Positions 47,258-56,548 of a stretch of DNA of 64,000 nt are shown one piece after another. The DNA lies in contig NC_079413.1 of NCBI RefSeq assembly GCF_026213295.1, positions 15,716,938 to 15,780,937 of the forward strand. The letters are read 5' to 3'. The notes beneath the pieces were generated by a model that was not told the DNA's origin, searched no databases, and was given only the letters and a program-made list of their open reading frames with translations. Source of the stretch: Gadus chalcogrammus. Taxonomy: Eukaryota > Chordata > Actinopteri > Gadiformes > Gadidae. Both the position numbers and the translations under genes were made by a program. Positions within the stretch are counted from its first letter, which is position 1; every line of letters begins with the position of its first letter.

Positions 47258-50070
47258 CAGGGGTATTCAATTAAAATTGAAAGAGGTCCAGTTACTAAAA
47301 TTTCCTCCCAGCAAAGGTCTGAATCTTATATTGTCTCTCGAAATAGTGTACCCTGATGTAAATAAAAAACAACGTACGTACATTTCTACATAGTTTATTG
47401 TCAAACTTCAAGTGTTTTCAAAGTAATATACTTTTATCAATAACAGACAACAGAGACTGAATTTCTTCTGAATAAAATATAGTTCAAGTAAGGCTGAAAA
47501 CATTCAGAATCTTTTGAAAATGCAAACACAGCATTGGGCAGCCTGAACTCAGGGCCAATATTTCAAGTAACGCAAAACATTCAGAATCTTTTGAAAGTGC
47601 AAACAGCATTGGGCAGCCTGAACTCAGGGCCTATATTTCAAGTAACGCAAAAAGTTCAGAATCTTTTGAAAGTGCAAACAGCTTTGGGCAGCCTGAACTC
47701 AGGGCCTATATTTCAAGTAACGCAAAACATTCAGAATCTTTTGAATAAAATAAAAGTGCATCTTTAAGAAAAACAATTAACAAAAGACCTTTGAGCTGCC
47801 CACCCCCTTTTTTTACATGTATTAACTACATTTCAAATAAAATAACACAGGGACCTTAGGCTAAAGCCGACATTTGTAGTAAAATAAAACAGGGCAGAAT
47901 GAATAAAAGAAAAGTGCAGAGCTTTGAGCAGCTCCCTTTCTCCTCTCTCTTTTTCTCCTCACCTTCCTCCCTTTCCAAATTCCTTTCCTAGTGAGAGAAA
48001 TGGGCATGTAACTGTCCTGCCAGCAGTTTGAATCTTGGCTTGAATGGGGTAAGTGCCATTCTCATGCTCATGTGGAGATGCTCATTGGTGAGCCTGGAAC
48101 GGTACTTTGTTTTAATAATGTTCATCGTAGAGAAAGCTGTCTCACAGCTGTAGGTTGATCCAAACATGGTTAAGATGTGAAGTGCTATTTTGGTTAGACA
48201 AGGGAACATCGTTTCAGGCACAATCTGTAACCAGAAAGTGGCAGAGTCAGTTGCTTCAAAATGCTCTCTCAGAGCAATATCTGCTTGCAGATCAGTGAGC
48301 TCTAACTGTAAAGATCCAGGATATGCCCACTTGAAGGTCTGTTGAACCTCCTTTGAAAATCCTATGATTTCTCTGATAAGGAATGGATTCTCAATCAGCA
48401 GGAGGAGCTGGTGTCCAAGTTTGAAGCTGTCAAATCGTTGACTAAAGTTTCCAATCAGCTTGTCTATGAAGCCGACGTAAGGAGAAATGTCTCCCTCACC
48501 CTGAATTTGTTCCCGCATTTGTGGGAAGTGCTCACACTCTCCTTGGAGATCTTCTTTGAAAATGTTCAGCTTCATCTGGAAGGAGCGGACATTTTTCATC
48601 AGATCACAGACAGAATTTTTCTGACCCTGCAGCTTTAAATTTAGCTCATTAAGGTGTCCTGTGATGTCCACCAAAAAAGCCACCACATCCATCTTGTGCT
48701 TATCTTGCAAAAAGTTTGCAAACTGTGTTGCTTTTTGACTCTTGAGCTGCTGTAAGAAAGCAGCAATTTCCTTTCGGATGGACCAGAAGCGTCCCAGTGC
48801 ATTCCCTTTGCTCAGCCATCTAACATTGTTGTGGAGCAGTAGGTCATTTGCATCTGCCTCTGTTTCTTTCAGAAATTCTCTTAGCAGTCGATGCTGAACG
48901 GATGAGGATGCCCTGAGGAAGTTGATGAGTTTCATCGTGGTATTCATTATTTCAGCAAACCCTTCACACAGAATAGCACAGAGAACAGTCTGGTGGATGA
49001 TACAGTGGTAGGCTATGAGATCAGGGTTGTCTTGTTTCATCCGTGCCACAGCCTCCTTCTCTCTCCCAACCATGGCAGGTGCACCATCTGTGGTGACTGA
49101 GACTACTTGCTTCAGATTAATTTCTTTCTTTTTGTGAGCATCTCCTTTATCACCTCATATATATCCTCTCCTCTTGTGTTTGTCTCAAGTGGCATTAAAC
49201 CCAACAGGTCTTCACACATTTCTTTCTTCTCTTTGTGAAGAAATCTCACATACACCAAAAGCTGGGCATTATCCGTTACGTCTGTGGATTCATCAATGGC
49301 TAAGGATATGCATAATGCGTTCAGCTGCATCAAGCTGTGCCAGTACATCCTCTGCTAATAGTTCCGATTTTCTGGTTGTTGTTGTTGGAGCTGACAATGG
49401 TATTTGCTTGATTTTTCTACACATGTCGTCTTTTTGTTGACCGTCAAGTAAAGTCTCTGCTGCCGCATTTAAGCACTCCTTCACAACTGTGCCATCGCTG
49501 AATGCTTTCTTGTGTTGAGCCAAAATCCACGCAATCTTTAGTGAACACTCATTTGCACGTTGCTGGCCTGTAAATGTATGCGTGAGGACACGGGTAGACC
49601 TGTCATACTGTGCTTTCAGTTCGATCATTTTACTTGCCCTCACTGCGGACTTTGGTGGGTACCTTTCCTCAAACGACCCGTGTTTGGTCTCATAGTGACG
49701 CTTAACGTTGCCACTTTTTATTAACGCCACAGTTTCGCAGCATATGAGACACAGTGGTTTAGAACTGGCTGTAGGCAGAATGAACATGTATTTTTCTGTC
49801 CATTCATCTTTAAAAGTTCGGTTTTCAGCATCTACTTTTCTCACTTTTGAGAAAGCCATCTCTGATCTCCTCACTCTCACTCGAGTCTAGCGCGTGCGGG
49901 AAGGTAAACAATCGATTTGATTGGCTTGGCTATTGATGACGCACCTGTCGTATTAACTAGATTAGCTGCGCATGCACTTTCTTTTATTTAATATTAGAAT
50001 TTTAACGGGTCCGGGCAGAACCGTCACTGGGTCCGGACCCGGACCCCGGTCCGCCATTTGGTGATGCCTG
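47258..50070 (-). mobile_element. hAT element B, right member of the inverted pair
   Basis: Reverse-oriented copy of 40725-43328, 209 bases longer, flanked by CTCTACAC on both sides (47250-47257 and 50071-50078), the inverse of the GTGTAGAG beside copy A. Keeps the 5' coding part lost from A but has two frameshifts. Confidence 0.96.
47988..49880 (-). pseudogene. hAT transposase B with BED-type finger, two frameshifts
   Basis: Starts MAFSKVRKVDAENRTF (ATG about 49859) and carries the zinc finger CLICCETVALIKSGNVKRHYE missing from A. Against A it lost 5 bases after DAA (near 49327) and gained 2 in the AAAGAAAGAAATTA stretch near 49123. Downstream of 49073 the frame is open to 47988 and almost identical to A. 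It cannot make a full enzyme; A lacks the finger, so the two are complementary in their defects. Confidence 0.9.
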
Positions 50071-50080
50071 CTCTACACCA

Positions 50081-53000
50081 TTGTAGTGAAAGAGATCTGT
50101 GCCAATCTTCTCCCATGGTCTTCCTGGCAGTGTGTGGGGAAGTTGAGGTTATTTGGGATTGCTGTTTTTGTTTACATTGCATACAGCAAATTGAGACACA
50201 ACGCCCTCTATCTCAGTTGACATGCCTGGCCAGTAGAGAATATCCCTAGCTCTCTCTTTACATTTCACTATGCCAAGATGTGACTCATGGATTATGTTAG
50301 GCATTTCCTGTCTCATCTGGTTTGGCACAATGAGTTTTTCAGCTTTGAACAACAGTCCTGATGCATAGCTGATTTCCTCTTTGAATGTCCAGTATGTTTT
50401 CATTTATTTTGGAACATCATCTCTTTCTTTTGGCCATCCTGTCAATGTGATGTCTCGTAGCATTTGCATTTCCGGATCATCCGTTGTTGCTTTTCTGAAC
50501 ATGATTAATTTATTTTCTGAGATGGGTGGTTGTGGTGTAACCCAGTTGACTTCCAACTCCTCTCCTAGCAAATCTTCTTTTTGCTCTTTTAGGAAAGCAC
50601 CGCTCAGAGTGTCAGCGATGTACAGCTCTTTCCCTGGCTTATAGGTAACTTTTGCCGCTTTTCCACCGCACATGTAGCTCGACTCGACTCGACTCGACTT
50701 GACACGACTCGACACGGTAGCAGCACGGCTCGTTTTCCACCGCAAATAGTACCTCCTGGACGTGGGCGGGGTCGGCTGCGCGAAAGGGCCGTGACGTATT
50801 TTTGTACGCGACGCAAACAACACCGACGCAACCCACACATGGACAGAACCCACATAACAACAATGGAGGACATCGATAACATTACTATTATTAGCTGGCA
50901 TGTTGAAGAAGTGGAATATGTCGGCGCTGCTATGGCTGTTACCAGCATGGTTGCCATGTCGCTCTCGTGACTTTGTCACACTCTCTGGCCAATCAGTGGC
51001 CGGCCGTCTGCCGACGTCACCTTTTAGCATCGGCTCAGCCGCTTGGAACCTAGAGCGAGGCGGTACTAGAAAAAGCAGCCACTTCAGGTACCAGATACGA
51101 TGTTTTCGCGGTGGAAATGCAAAAAATGCGAGCTGAGTCGAGTCGAGTCGAGTCGTGTCGAGCTGGTACCATGCAGTGGAAAAGCGGCATTTGAGCGTGT
51201 ACCTCTGTAGTCTGAGAAGCATCCTTTGCAATCTCATGGGAGCTTGGTGGAGTGGCTTTTTGAAGATACTCTCAAGCGGTTTGTGATCACTCTCAACTTT
51301 AATGTCTCTGCCATATAAATACTGGTGGAATTTCTCACACCCATAAACTATGGCAAGTAATTCCTTTTCAATTTGCGCATATCTGCGCTGACAGTCAGTA
51401 AGCGCTCGTGATCCATACGCTACAGGCCTTCCATCTTGCAGTATTACAGCTCCTATGCCTTCTGAACTGGCATCCACAGACAATATCACAGGTGCTTTCA
51501 CATCATAGAACTTGAGTGTTGGTGCATTGGTATCCAACTTCCTCAATTGTTAATAGCTTTGCTTTTGCTCCTCTTCCCAATGCCATTCCGTGTCATTCTC
51601 TAGCAGCTTTCTCAGTGGAGCGCTGACCTCAGACAGGTTGGGAATGAACTTTGCAAGATATTGTATCATGCCCATGAATCTCATCAGCTCCTGTTTGTCT
51701 TGTGGTGGTGGTAGCTGTACCACAGCTCTCACTTTTTCATCATCTGCTTTCAGCCCATCAGTGCTGAGTACATGACCTATGTACTTCATCTCTGTAGTTC
51801 TGATTTTACATTTGTTTCGGTTAAATTTCAAGTTGTACTCCCTTGCTCTCTCCAAGACCTTTTTCAATCTCTGATCATGTTCCTCGATTGTGTCACCCCA
51901 TGCAAGCAAATCATCGATAATGTTGACTACTCCTTCCAGGCCTTCAATCATTTGTGCCACGGATCTCTGGAACATCTCAGATGCAGAAGAGATTCCAAAG
52001 GGTAGACAGAGGAACCGATATGTCCCTATAGGAGTGTTGAATGTGCACAACTTGGAACTTTCTTCGTCCAGTTTAATTTGCCAAAACCCTTGATTTGCGT
52101 CTAGCTCAGAAAAGTACTTTGCTTTCGGCATACGGGAGACAACCTCTTCAACAGTTAGCAGTGGATAGTGCTCTCGTTTTATTGCCTGATTAAGATCCTG
52201 TGGATCCATGCATATCCTCATATTTTTCGGTGTGACCACCGTCACCATGCTACTCACCCAGTCTTGTCTTGTTATCACTCTATTCTGTTCCATCCTGTGT
52301 AGTTCTTCCACTACTTTGTCCCTGAGAGCCACTGGAACCTTTCTTGGAGCATGCACAACTGGTGAAATAGTTGGATCAATCTGAATATGGTGTATCCCTG
52401 GTAAACATCCTAAACCAGAACACAAGTCATCAAAGTCATTCAGAATGTCATTGTCCTTTTTTATATCATACACTCTCTTCACCAAGTCTAACTTAGTGCA
52501 TGTTTTCTTTCCCAGTATTGCTGGAACATTTTTGTGCGTGATCTCAAACTCAATCTTGTGTTTCTGTCCTTTGTGCACACAAGTGAGTTCTCTCTTGCCC
52601 AATGGCGCCGACTGGTGGCCGAAATAAGCAACAAGCCTGCAGGTGAATTTTTTCAGCTTTCCTCCGATGTCGAGTGAGTCAAACGTGTCTGCTGACATCA
52701 CATTGCAACCTGCACCAGTATCAAGCTTAAATGTCACCTTTCTCCTGTTTATCTTTAGTTCTTCAGTCCATTCATCGCCATCCTCCATCTCTGCACTGTC
52801 AATCTTTTTGATGCATACTTCTTGTTCCACATTGATTGTGCCAATGAACATGTTTTGGTCACTGTCACTCTGTTCCACAGCATGCATTTTACTTGTGTGG
52901 CCTTGTGCCTTGCACATCTTTGCAAAATGATTCTTTTTCTGGCATGACTTACATGTCTGACCAAAAGCTGGACATTTCTTGTATTCATGTTTATATCCAC

Positions 53001-53097
53001 ATCTATTGCAATCAAATCCCTTTTGCTCATCCTGTGACGCTGGCTTTGTTCTGCCCTTTTCAGCTCTTTCTGTCTTAGCTGTATTCACAGGTCTTAT
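50081..53097 (-). pseudogene. Gypsy pol: zinc knuckle, protease, RT, RNase H, integrase start
   Basis: Order on the minus strand: nucleocapsid knuckle CKSCQKKNHFAKMC, protease FKLDTGAGCN with the D-T-G triad, RT with LPFGISSASEMFQR and the active-site IIDDLLAWG, RNase H SVDASSEGIGAV and ESDHKPLE, a tether YKPGKELYIADTLS, integrase zinc region (HESHLGIVKCKERA; its first cysteine is replaced by F in SQFAVC) and IGTDLFHYNG with the first catalytic acid. All parts share one reading phase, broken only by TAA at 51550-51552, 50404-50406 and 50149-50151. A 537-base MITE in RNase H/tether keeps the frame open. Confidence 0.87.
50653..51189. mobile_element. MITE with CGACTCGACTCG arms, inserted in frame in gypsy pol
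   Basis: Tips TGCCGCTTTTCCAC and its inverse, arms with repeated CTCGACTCGACTCG and GAGTCGAGTCGAG, TTT on both sides (50650-50652, 51190-51192). The 3-base duplication suggests PIF/Harbinger-type mobilisation. 537 + 3 bases keep the pol frame and it contains no stop in that frame. Confidence 0.85.
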
Positions 53098-53652
53098 TTA
53101 ATGCACTTCAACTTCTTCATTGAGCATTTTAACTTGACTTGACGTGATCTCATTGGCACGGCAGACATCAATGGCTTTTTCTAACGTAAGATCCGCCTCT
53201 CTTAATAGTCTTCTTCTTACATTATCATCTTGTATGCCGCATACAATCCTGTCACGTATCAAAGAGTCATGTAAAAGTCCAAACTCACAATCTTTGGCTT
53301 TGCTCTTCAACTCCGTCACGTAGGCGTCTATGGTCTCTGTCGGTCCTTGAGCCTTTGTGAAGAACATATGTCGGGTGTATGGAAGGTTCTTTCTAGGCTC
53401 ACAGTAATCTTTGAACTTTTCTTTCAACACTTGAATTTTGTCTTTCTCAGCTTCACTGAAGACAAAGGTGTTGTAAACCTTTATCACCTCTCCACCCGCC
53501 ACGTGCAGAAAAGTAGCACACTGCACCGCCTCAGACTTTCCAGCTATTCCGCTAGCAGTACAAAACAGCTCCAACTTCTGGATCCATAATTTCCAGTTTT
53601 CCGCAAGATGACCTTGTAGGCTCAAACTTGACGGTGGCTGTAACTGTTCCAT
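53098..53652 (-). CDS. Gypsy gag
   Basis: 184 codons from ATG 53652, starting MEQLQPPSSL. It has the helical capsid-like gag pattern (NWKLWIQKLELF, LKEKFKDYCEPRKN, DSLIRDRIVCGIQD). It ends at TAA (53098-53100). The next frame is in phase and opens only 9 bases later, so gag and pol were probably one polyprotein or joined by readthrough. Confidence 0.82.
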   Translation of the reverse strand: MEQLQPPSSLSLQGHLAENWKLWIQKLELFCTASGIAGKSEAVQCATFLHVAGGEVIKVYNTFVFSEAEKDKIQVLKEKFKDYCEPRKNLPYTRHMFFTKAQGPTETIDAYVTELKSKAKDCEFGLLHDSLIRDRIVCGIQDDNVRRRLLREADLTLEKAIDVCRANEITSSQVKMLNEEVEVH

Positions 53653-53684
53653 TTTTTCTTTTCTCTTTTATCATTCCGTGATTT

Positions 53685-53696
53685 CTTCTGACACCA
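53685..53696 (-). promoter_or_regulatory. Primer-binding site, tRNA-Leu type
   Basis: Minus strand TGGTGTCAGAAG directly after the LTR end ACA. The sequence complements the 3' end of a tRNA-Leu (…CTTCTGACACCA). The third gypsy element in this window uses the same site. Confidence 0.7.
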
Positions 53697-53823
53697 TGTT
53701 GTAAATTGATGTGACTCGGACACATGCGCTGCTTAGAATCAAAACACGTCTTTTACCAGTACATGCCATTACGTCCTGACGTCATACAACCTGAACTACG
53801 GAAACACACACAATACATTACAA

Positions 53824-53925
53824 ACGAGACGACCGAACGAACGAGAGAGACGAACCGGTTCGGTTCGTTCGTTCTAAAGACTCGTTCATTCGAACCGGTT
53901 CACGAACGAACGAGCCATCACTAGT
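53824..53925. repeat. GAACGAAC/GTTCGTTC foldback repeat
   Basis: CGAACCGGTTCGGTTCGTTCG and inverse segments such as TTCGAACCGGTTCACGAACG fold on themselves. It adjoins the gypsy LTR remnant and resembles 44690-44750. Confidence 0.75.
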
Positions 53926-53929
53926 GGCT

Positions 53930-54125
53930 ATGTGGGGGCAGCTTATGTGCTTAAAATATCTAACAACACCAGAAACAGCACATTCTGAAGGGACTGAAAC
54001 AGAGGGGAATAGCGGTAGGCAAGATTTCTTTTTCCTAAAAGCTACTTCCGGCAAACAGCTTCAAAAGCATGTTTTCTGGAACTCATACACTATGTTTACC
54101 TGTTGAACATCATAATATGTCACCT
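53930..54125 (+). mobile_element. Right end of a 10846-type TTAA element
   Basis: Matches 16780-16950 (CAGCACATTCTGAAGGGACTG, ATAGCGGTAGGCAAGATTT) and ends AATATGTCACCT before TTAA (54126-54129). Non-coding. Confidence 0.82.
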
Positions 54126-54129
54126 TTAA

Positions 54130-54834
54130 AGTGTAATTCTGGCGCGAATTGAACCCAGGGTCTTTGTTTTGGCATGAAAACCCATCAAATAAGCCCTCCG
54201 GATACCATTTTAATTGAAAATCAAGTATTATAGTTTGCCGGGCGCAATGTTTTGCGTCCATGTTAATGGCTTGGGGCATTGAGTTTCGCTTTTAAATCGG
54301 CATTTTTTAACCACTGATATTGTTAATAATAGCACCAAACCTCTGCAGTAGCATGACTAGGGTCCCTACACATAAAACGAAGCACAAACAACTTAGTTTG
54401 CAAACCTGGAGTTTATTTAACAAGCATTACCAGTAAGTCTGTGTTTACTGGTCCACAGAAGTCGATTGCCGAATGTCTTTTTTCTTTTCATCACTTTAGT
54501 GGTACAGAACTGTATTATTTAGCTCACACTGCCATCTATTGGCTTAGACATGCAACAACATAGTAAATAAGAAAATAAAGGTCGCAGAATCTCGGACAGG
54601 ACAAAAGAAAAATCATGGATGACATAATACTACACAATACTACATTTACAACGGTGTTGTCTATAACTCACATAAAAAGTTTGTTATAAACAATTTATTT
54701 CTTCTTTAAGACCTAGAGACTAGCCAAAATGTGTTGTAATCCTTTCCTCTGGGATGAAATTATAAGTATAACCGAGGTTTAACTGTTAAAAAAAGGTATG
54801 TGCTTTTCTGACAATAAACCAGCAGACTGTTCAA
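54130..54834. other. No gene seen
   Basis: 54130-54300 (GTGTAATTCTGGCGCGAATTG and GGTCTTTGTTTTGGCATGAAA nearby) looks like a dispersed fish repeat whose class I cannot name. 54300-54834 has no frame, repeat end or signal that I recognise. Confidence 0.3.
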
Positions 54835-55114
54835 AAAGAGAAGTATATAAAGGGGGGGGGGGGGGGGGATTTTTGAATATCGTAGATTTCCTGCATTCTG
54901 CTGCATTTTAGGGTGACCTGGTAGATATCCTAAATTTATTCTGGTGGGAGGTAAATCTATTTATCTATCAATCCGATAGATAAATAGATTTACCTCCCAC
55001 CAGAATAAATTTAGGATATCCACCAGGTCACCCTAAAATGCAGCAGAATGCAGGAAATCTACGATATTCTAAAATCCCCCCCCCCCCCCCCCCCCCCTTT
55101 ATATACTTCTCTTT
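54835..55114. repeat. 280-base near-perfect palindrome with poly-G/poly-C arms
   Basis: AAAGAGAAGTATATAAAGG, a G run (54852-54869), then about 110 bases up to a centre near 54975 (ATCTATCAATCCGATAGAT), mirrored to a C run (55076-55097) and CCTTTATATACTTCTCTTT. Mismatches are few (for example GGTAGATATCC against GGATATCCACC). As DNA or RNA it would form a very long hairpin. Confidence 0.95.
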
Positions 55115-55168
55115 ATGGCTTCTTGGGGGCTGAGCCCCCCAAAAGTCAGAACCTAGAATCGCTCCTGG
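55115..55168 (-). mobile_element. hAT terminus
   Basis: Read inverted it starts CAGGAGCGATTCTAGGTTC and has GGGGGGCTCAGCCCCC, a tip seen in fish hAT elements. The palindrome adjoins it and may be its inner part. The other tip was not found. Confidence 0.5.
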
Positions 55169-55177
55169 TAGACAGCA

Positions 55178-56060
55178 TATTCAATACGGATTTCAATCAA
55201 ACCGACATTTTATTTGATTTCGATGGGAGCACATACCTATATGAGCCAGAATACAGGGAGGAAGAGCTGCAGGAACAGGATGAAAGGAGTAGGAGAATGG
55301 GAGAACAACCAGCGGAGGAGGTCGAAGAAGACCTCTCTCGATGTGCGGGGATTTTTTGGTGTGCCTGTGGGTACTGTGAGCCCATGGGCACCGAAGCAGA
55401 ATGTTTACACTGCCAGGAGTGTGTCCTTTTCGTCGCGCCCTGGACGCAATGACTATAGAAACACGCAGTGTGACTGCTATGGAGGATTTTCCATCCCTCG
55501 TCAACCGCGCCGTACTGGAAAAAAAAATCGGTGTCCCGAAAATAAATTGGTAGTGGCGACCGATTCCGGAGGGACCTGACGGACAGTTATCTAACAAGTA
55601 AGTTGTTTGATAACGTTATGGGTGGGTGATCTAGTTTTTCATTATAGCTTGTTTTATACTGGTAGAGCGGTACTACTGCTAGTGCTTACTTTTTGCATTT
55701 TTATCCAAGGATCTTATGATGGCATCTGCATTCTTATGTAAATACAGTGTCATGAACGGTAATGCGTGTTTGTAAGCTACGTAGACCAAGCCAATGTGAT
55801 AGAGTTGCCTACATGACCACAGTGGCTTATTTCTGAGCCTTGCTTTTGTCTCCCTTCCCCTTTCCAACCCACCCCCAGTCAATGCAGAATAGTTGCCTAT
55901 TGCATAGTCTTGGAGTGGGCCCTTAGGGGAGAGCGCCTCGGCCGCACGGAAAGGAGTGCTGCCCAGATGTGTGTTGAAAGCCATTCGGAAGAAGTATCCC
56001 TCCCTCACTGGAGAGTACCAAGGTTTCAAGGAGGCAGAAGACATTCACAGATTACTCTGA
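55178..56060 (+). pseudogene. P2RX7_C-domain protein of a TTAA/Kolobok-like transposon, second copy
   Basis: Acidic start (STYLYEPEYREEELQEQDE), then WCACGYCEPMGTEAECLHCQE (55360-55420), which matches the W-C-x-C-G-x-C and E-x-x-C-C-x-E pattern except one C to H. After a slip at 55425 the frame 55450-55560 reads VTAMEDFPSLVNRAVLEKKI, and 55877-56035 gives RIVAYCIVLEWALRGERLGR, then, with a 1-base slip near 55943, VLPRCVLKAIRKKYPSLTGE and YQGF. Same domain order as at 15130-16674. It faces the DDE transposase at 56549-59050. A polyadenylation-like CAATAAAAG is at about 56161. Confidence 0.78.
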
Positions 56061-56270
56061 CCATTTTGATAATGACAATTATGTGAGTTTCATGTGAATA
56101 TTCATGTGAGACACTTTTATCACAGTCTAATGCTCATGCAGATATTTGTATAATACCTATCAATAAAAGTAATTTGTATTTCAAGAACTTGTTTATTGTG
56201 TAAATAAGGATTAGAAATCACAATCTCAGAGGTGCTGGAAAGGTAAATTAACGATTAGACTTCATCACCA

Positions 56271-56348
56271 CACACTCAATCTCTTTGGTCTTGTTTAACG
56301 CCAATATTTTGGCGTTAAAAAAAAAAAAGACCACAGAGATTGAGTGTG
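56271..56348. repeat. 78-base hairpin between the convergent genes
   Basis: CACACTCAATCTCTTTGGTC pairs with GACCACAGAGATTGAGTGTG, with an inner stem AACGCCAATATTTTGGCGTT and an A-run in the loop. It lies exactly between the 3' ends of the two facing genes, so it could be a MITE or a structure in both 3' UTRs. Confidence 0.85.
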
Positions 56349-56548
56349 CGGCAACCAAGTTTTTAAAATAACTAGTTTGTTCATCATCATACTAAATACA
56401 AAACGTTGCCGTTATCAAATAAGCAAGAACAGAGATTTAGTGTGTGGCAATTATGTTCCTTTTTTTTTTAAATAATTGTATTATTATATACAAAAATAAT
56501 CTGTACATGTAAAACATGTAAATGTAAACAAATAATTGTTGTAAAGCT

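Larger units (their letters stand above)
50079..53830 (-). mobile_element. Ty3/gypsy retrotransposon, minus strand, 5' LTR part to integrase
   Basis: Primer-binding site, gag, protease, RT, RNase H and the first part of integrase lie in one minus-strand frame from 53652 to 50079. Integrase breaks exactly at the TSD of hAT B; the remainder is at 43329-44215 on the other strand. LTR sequence starts at 53697 (ACA end on the minus strand) but its 5' limit is unclear. Confidence 0.88.

Noticed and set aside
53098..53100. Programmed readthrough at the gag stop
   Set aside because: Possible, but three more in-frame TAA codons further down make simple mutation more likely; kept only as an alternative.
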